Below are positions 14,020 to 14,079 of a DNA stretch of 14,079 nt, in pieces. The DNA comes from JABMRP01 sp964444795 (GTDB lineage Bacteria; Planctomycetota; Planctomycetia; Pirellulales; Thermoguttaceae): positions 1-14,079 of the forward strand of contig CAYUIQ010000225.1 of the NCBI GenBank assembly GCA_964444795.1, in the 5' to 3' direction. Positions within the stretch are counted from its first letter, which is position 1, and each line of letters starts with the position of its first letter. The notes beneath the pieces are model-generated. The model was not told the DNA's origin and did not search any database. It was given only the letters and a program-made list of their open reading frames with translations. The position numbers were made by a program, and so were the translations under genes.

Positions 14020-14079
14020 GTAGCCTAGCCCTTAACGAAGCGACCCCTTCACGTTAATTGCATGAAAAAACTCGAAACC

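Noticed and set aside
14032..14057. TTAACG/CGTTAA arms after the lectin gene as an intrinsic terminator
   Set aside because: The stem needs a 2-nt bulge and is not followed by a T-run; too weak to list.

Overview
The window reads as high-GC chromosomal DNA from a planctomycete, most likely near the Pirellulales. The grounds are a DUF1559 prepilin-like protein with its class III signal, a lone Sulfotransfer_2-type enzyme, a C-type-lectin secreted protein, an SMP-30 beta-propeller, long poorly conserved membrane proteins, and many short GC-rich hairpin repeats between genes that resemble planctomycete intergenic repeats. The lineage is inferred from gene content only; no rRNA or other phylogenetic marker was used. 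A run of exactly 100 N (5675-5774) shows that this is a draft scaffold.

Layout. 1-963 (-): 5'-complete but 3'-truncated DUF1559 gene. 1213-2658 and 2682-3398 (+): a bitopic TPR-like membrane protein followed closely by a sulfotransferase. 3420-4982 (-): glutamyl-tRNA synthetase gltX, convergent with the sulfotransferase. 4983-5274: mosaic of three short repeats. 5275-7361 (-): KAP-family P-loop NTPase fused to a tandem array of near-identical 22-residue leucine-rich repeats, broken by the assembly gap. 7362-7628: second repeat mosaic. 7629-8753 (-): polytopic membrane protein with charged tails. 8754-9109: divergent intergenic region with a 14-bp palindrome and a candidate promoter. 9110-10831 and 10828-11406 (+): GT-C type glycosyltransferase translationally coupled (ATGA overlap) to a 2',3'-cyclic phosphodiesterase (ThpR/LigT). 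11421-11500: perfect 27-bp inverted repeat between convergent genes. 11546-12565 (-): secreted SMP-30/gluconolactonase-like propeller. 12566-13047: intergenic region with inverted and direct repeats and a candidate promoter. 13048-14019 (+): secreted C-type-lectin protein with a second C-terminal domain.

Most genes look like independent short units and not one pathway; gltX is housekeeping. The most notable locus is the KAP-LRR gene. An NTPase joined to LRRs recalls NLR-type sensors. The repeats are nearly identical at DNA level, nearly all their differences fall on predicted exposed beta-strand residues, and none of the differences among the complete units is synonymous. The apparent frameshift across the N run is explained by the placeholder gap: the 66-nt repeat register predicts a true gap of 11+66k nt, and any such length restores the frame. 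A role in immunity or phage defence is inference only.
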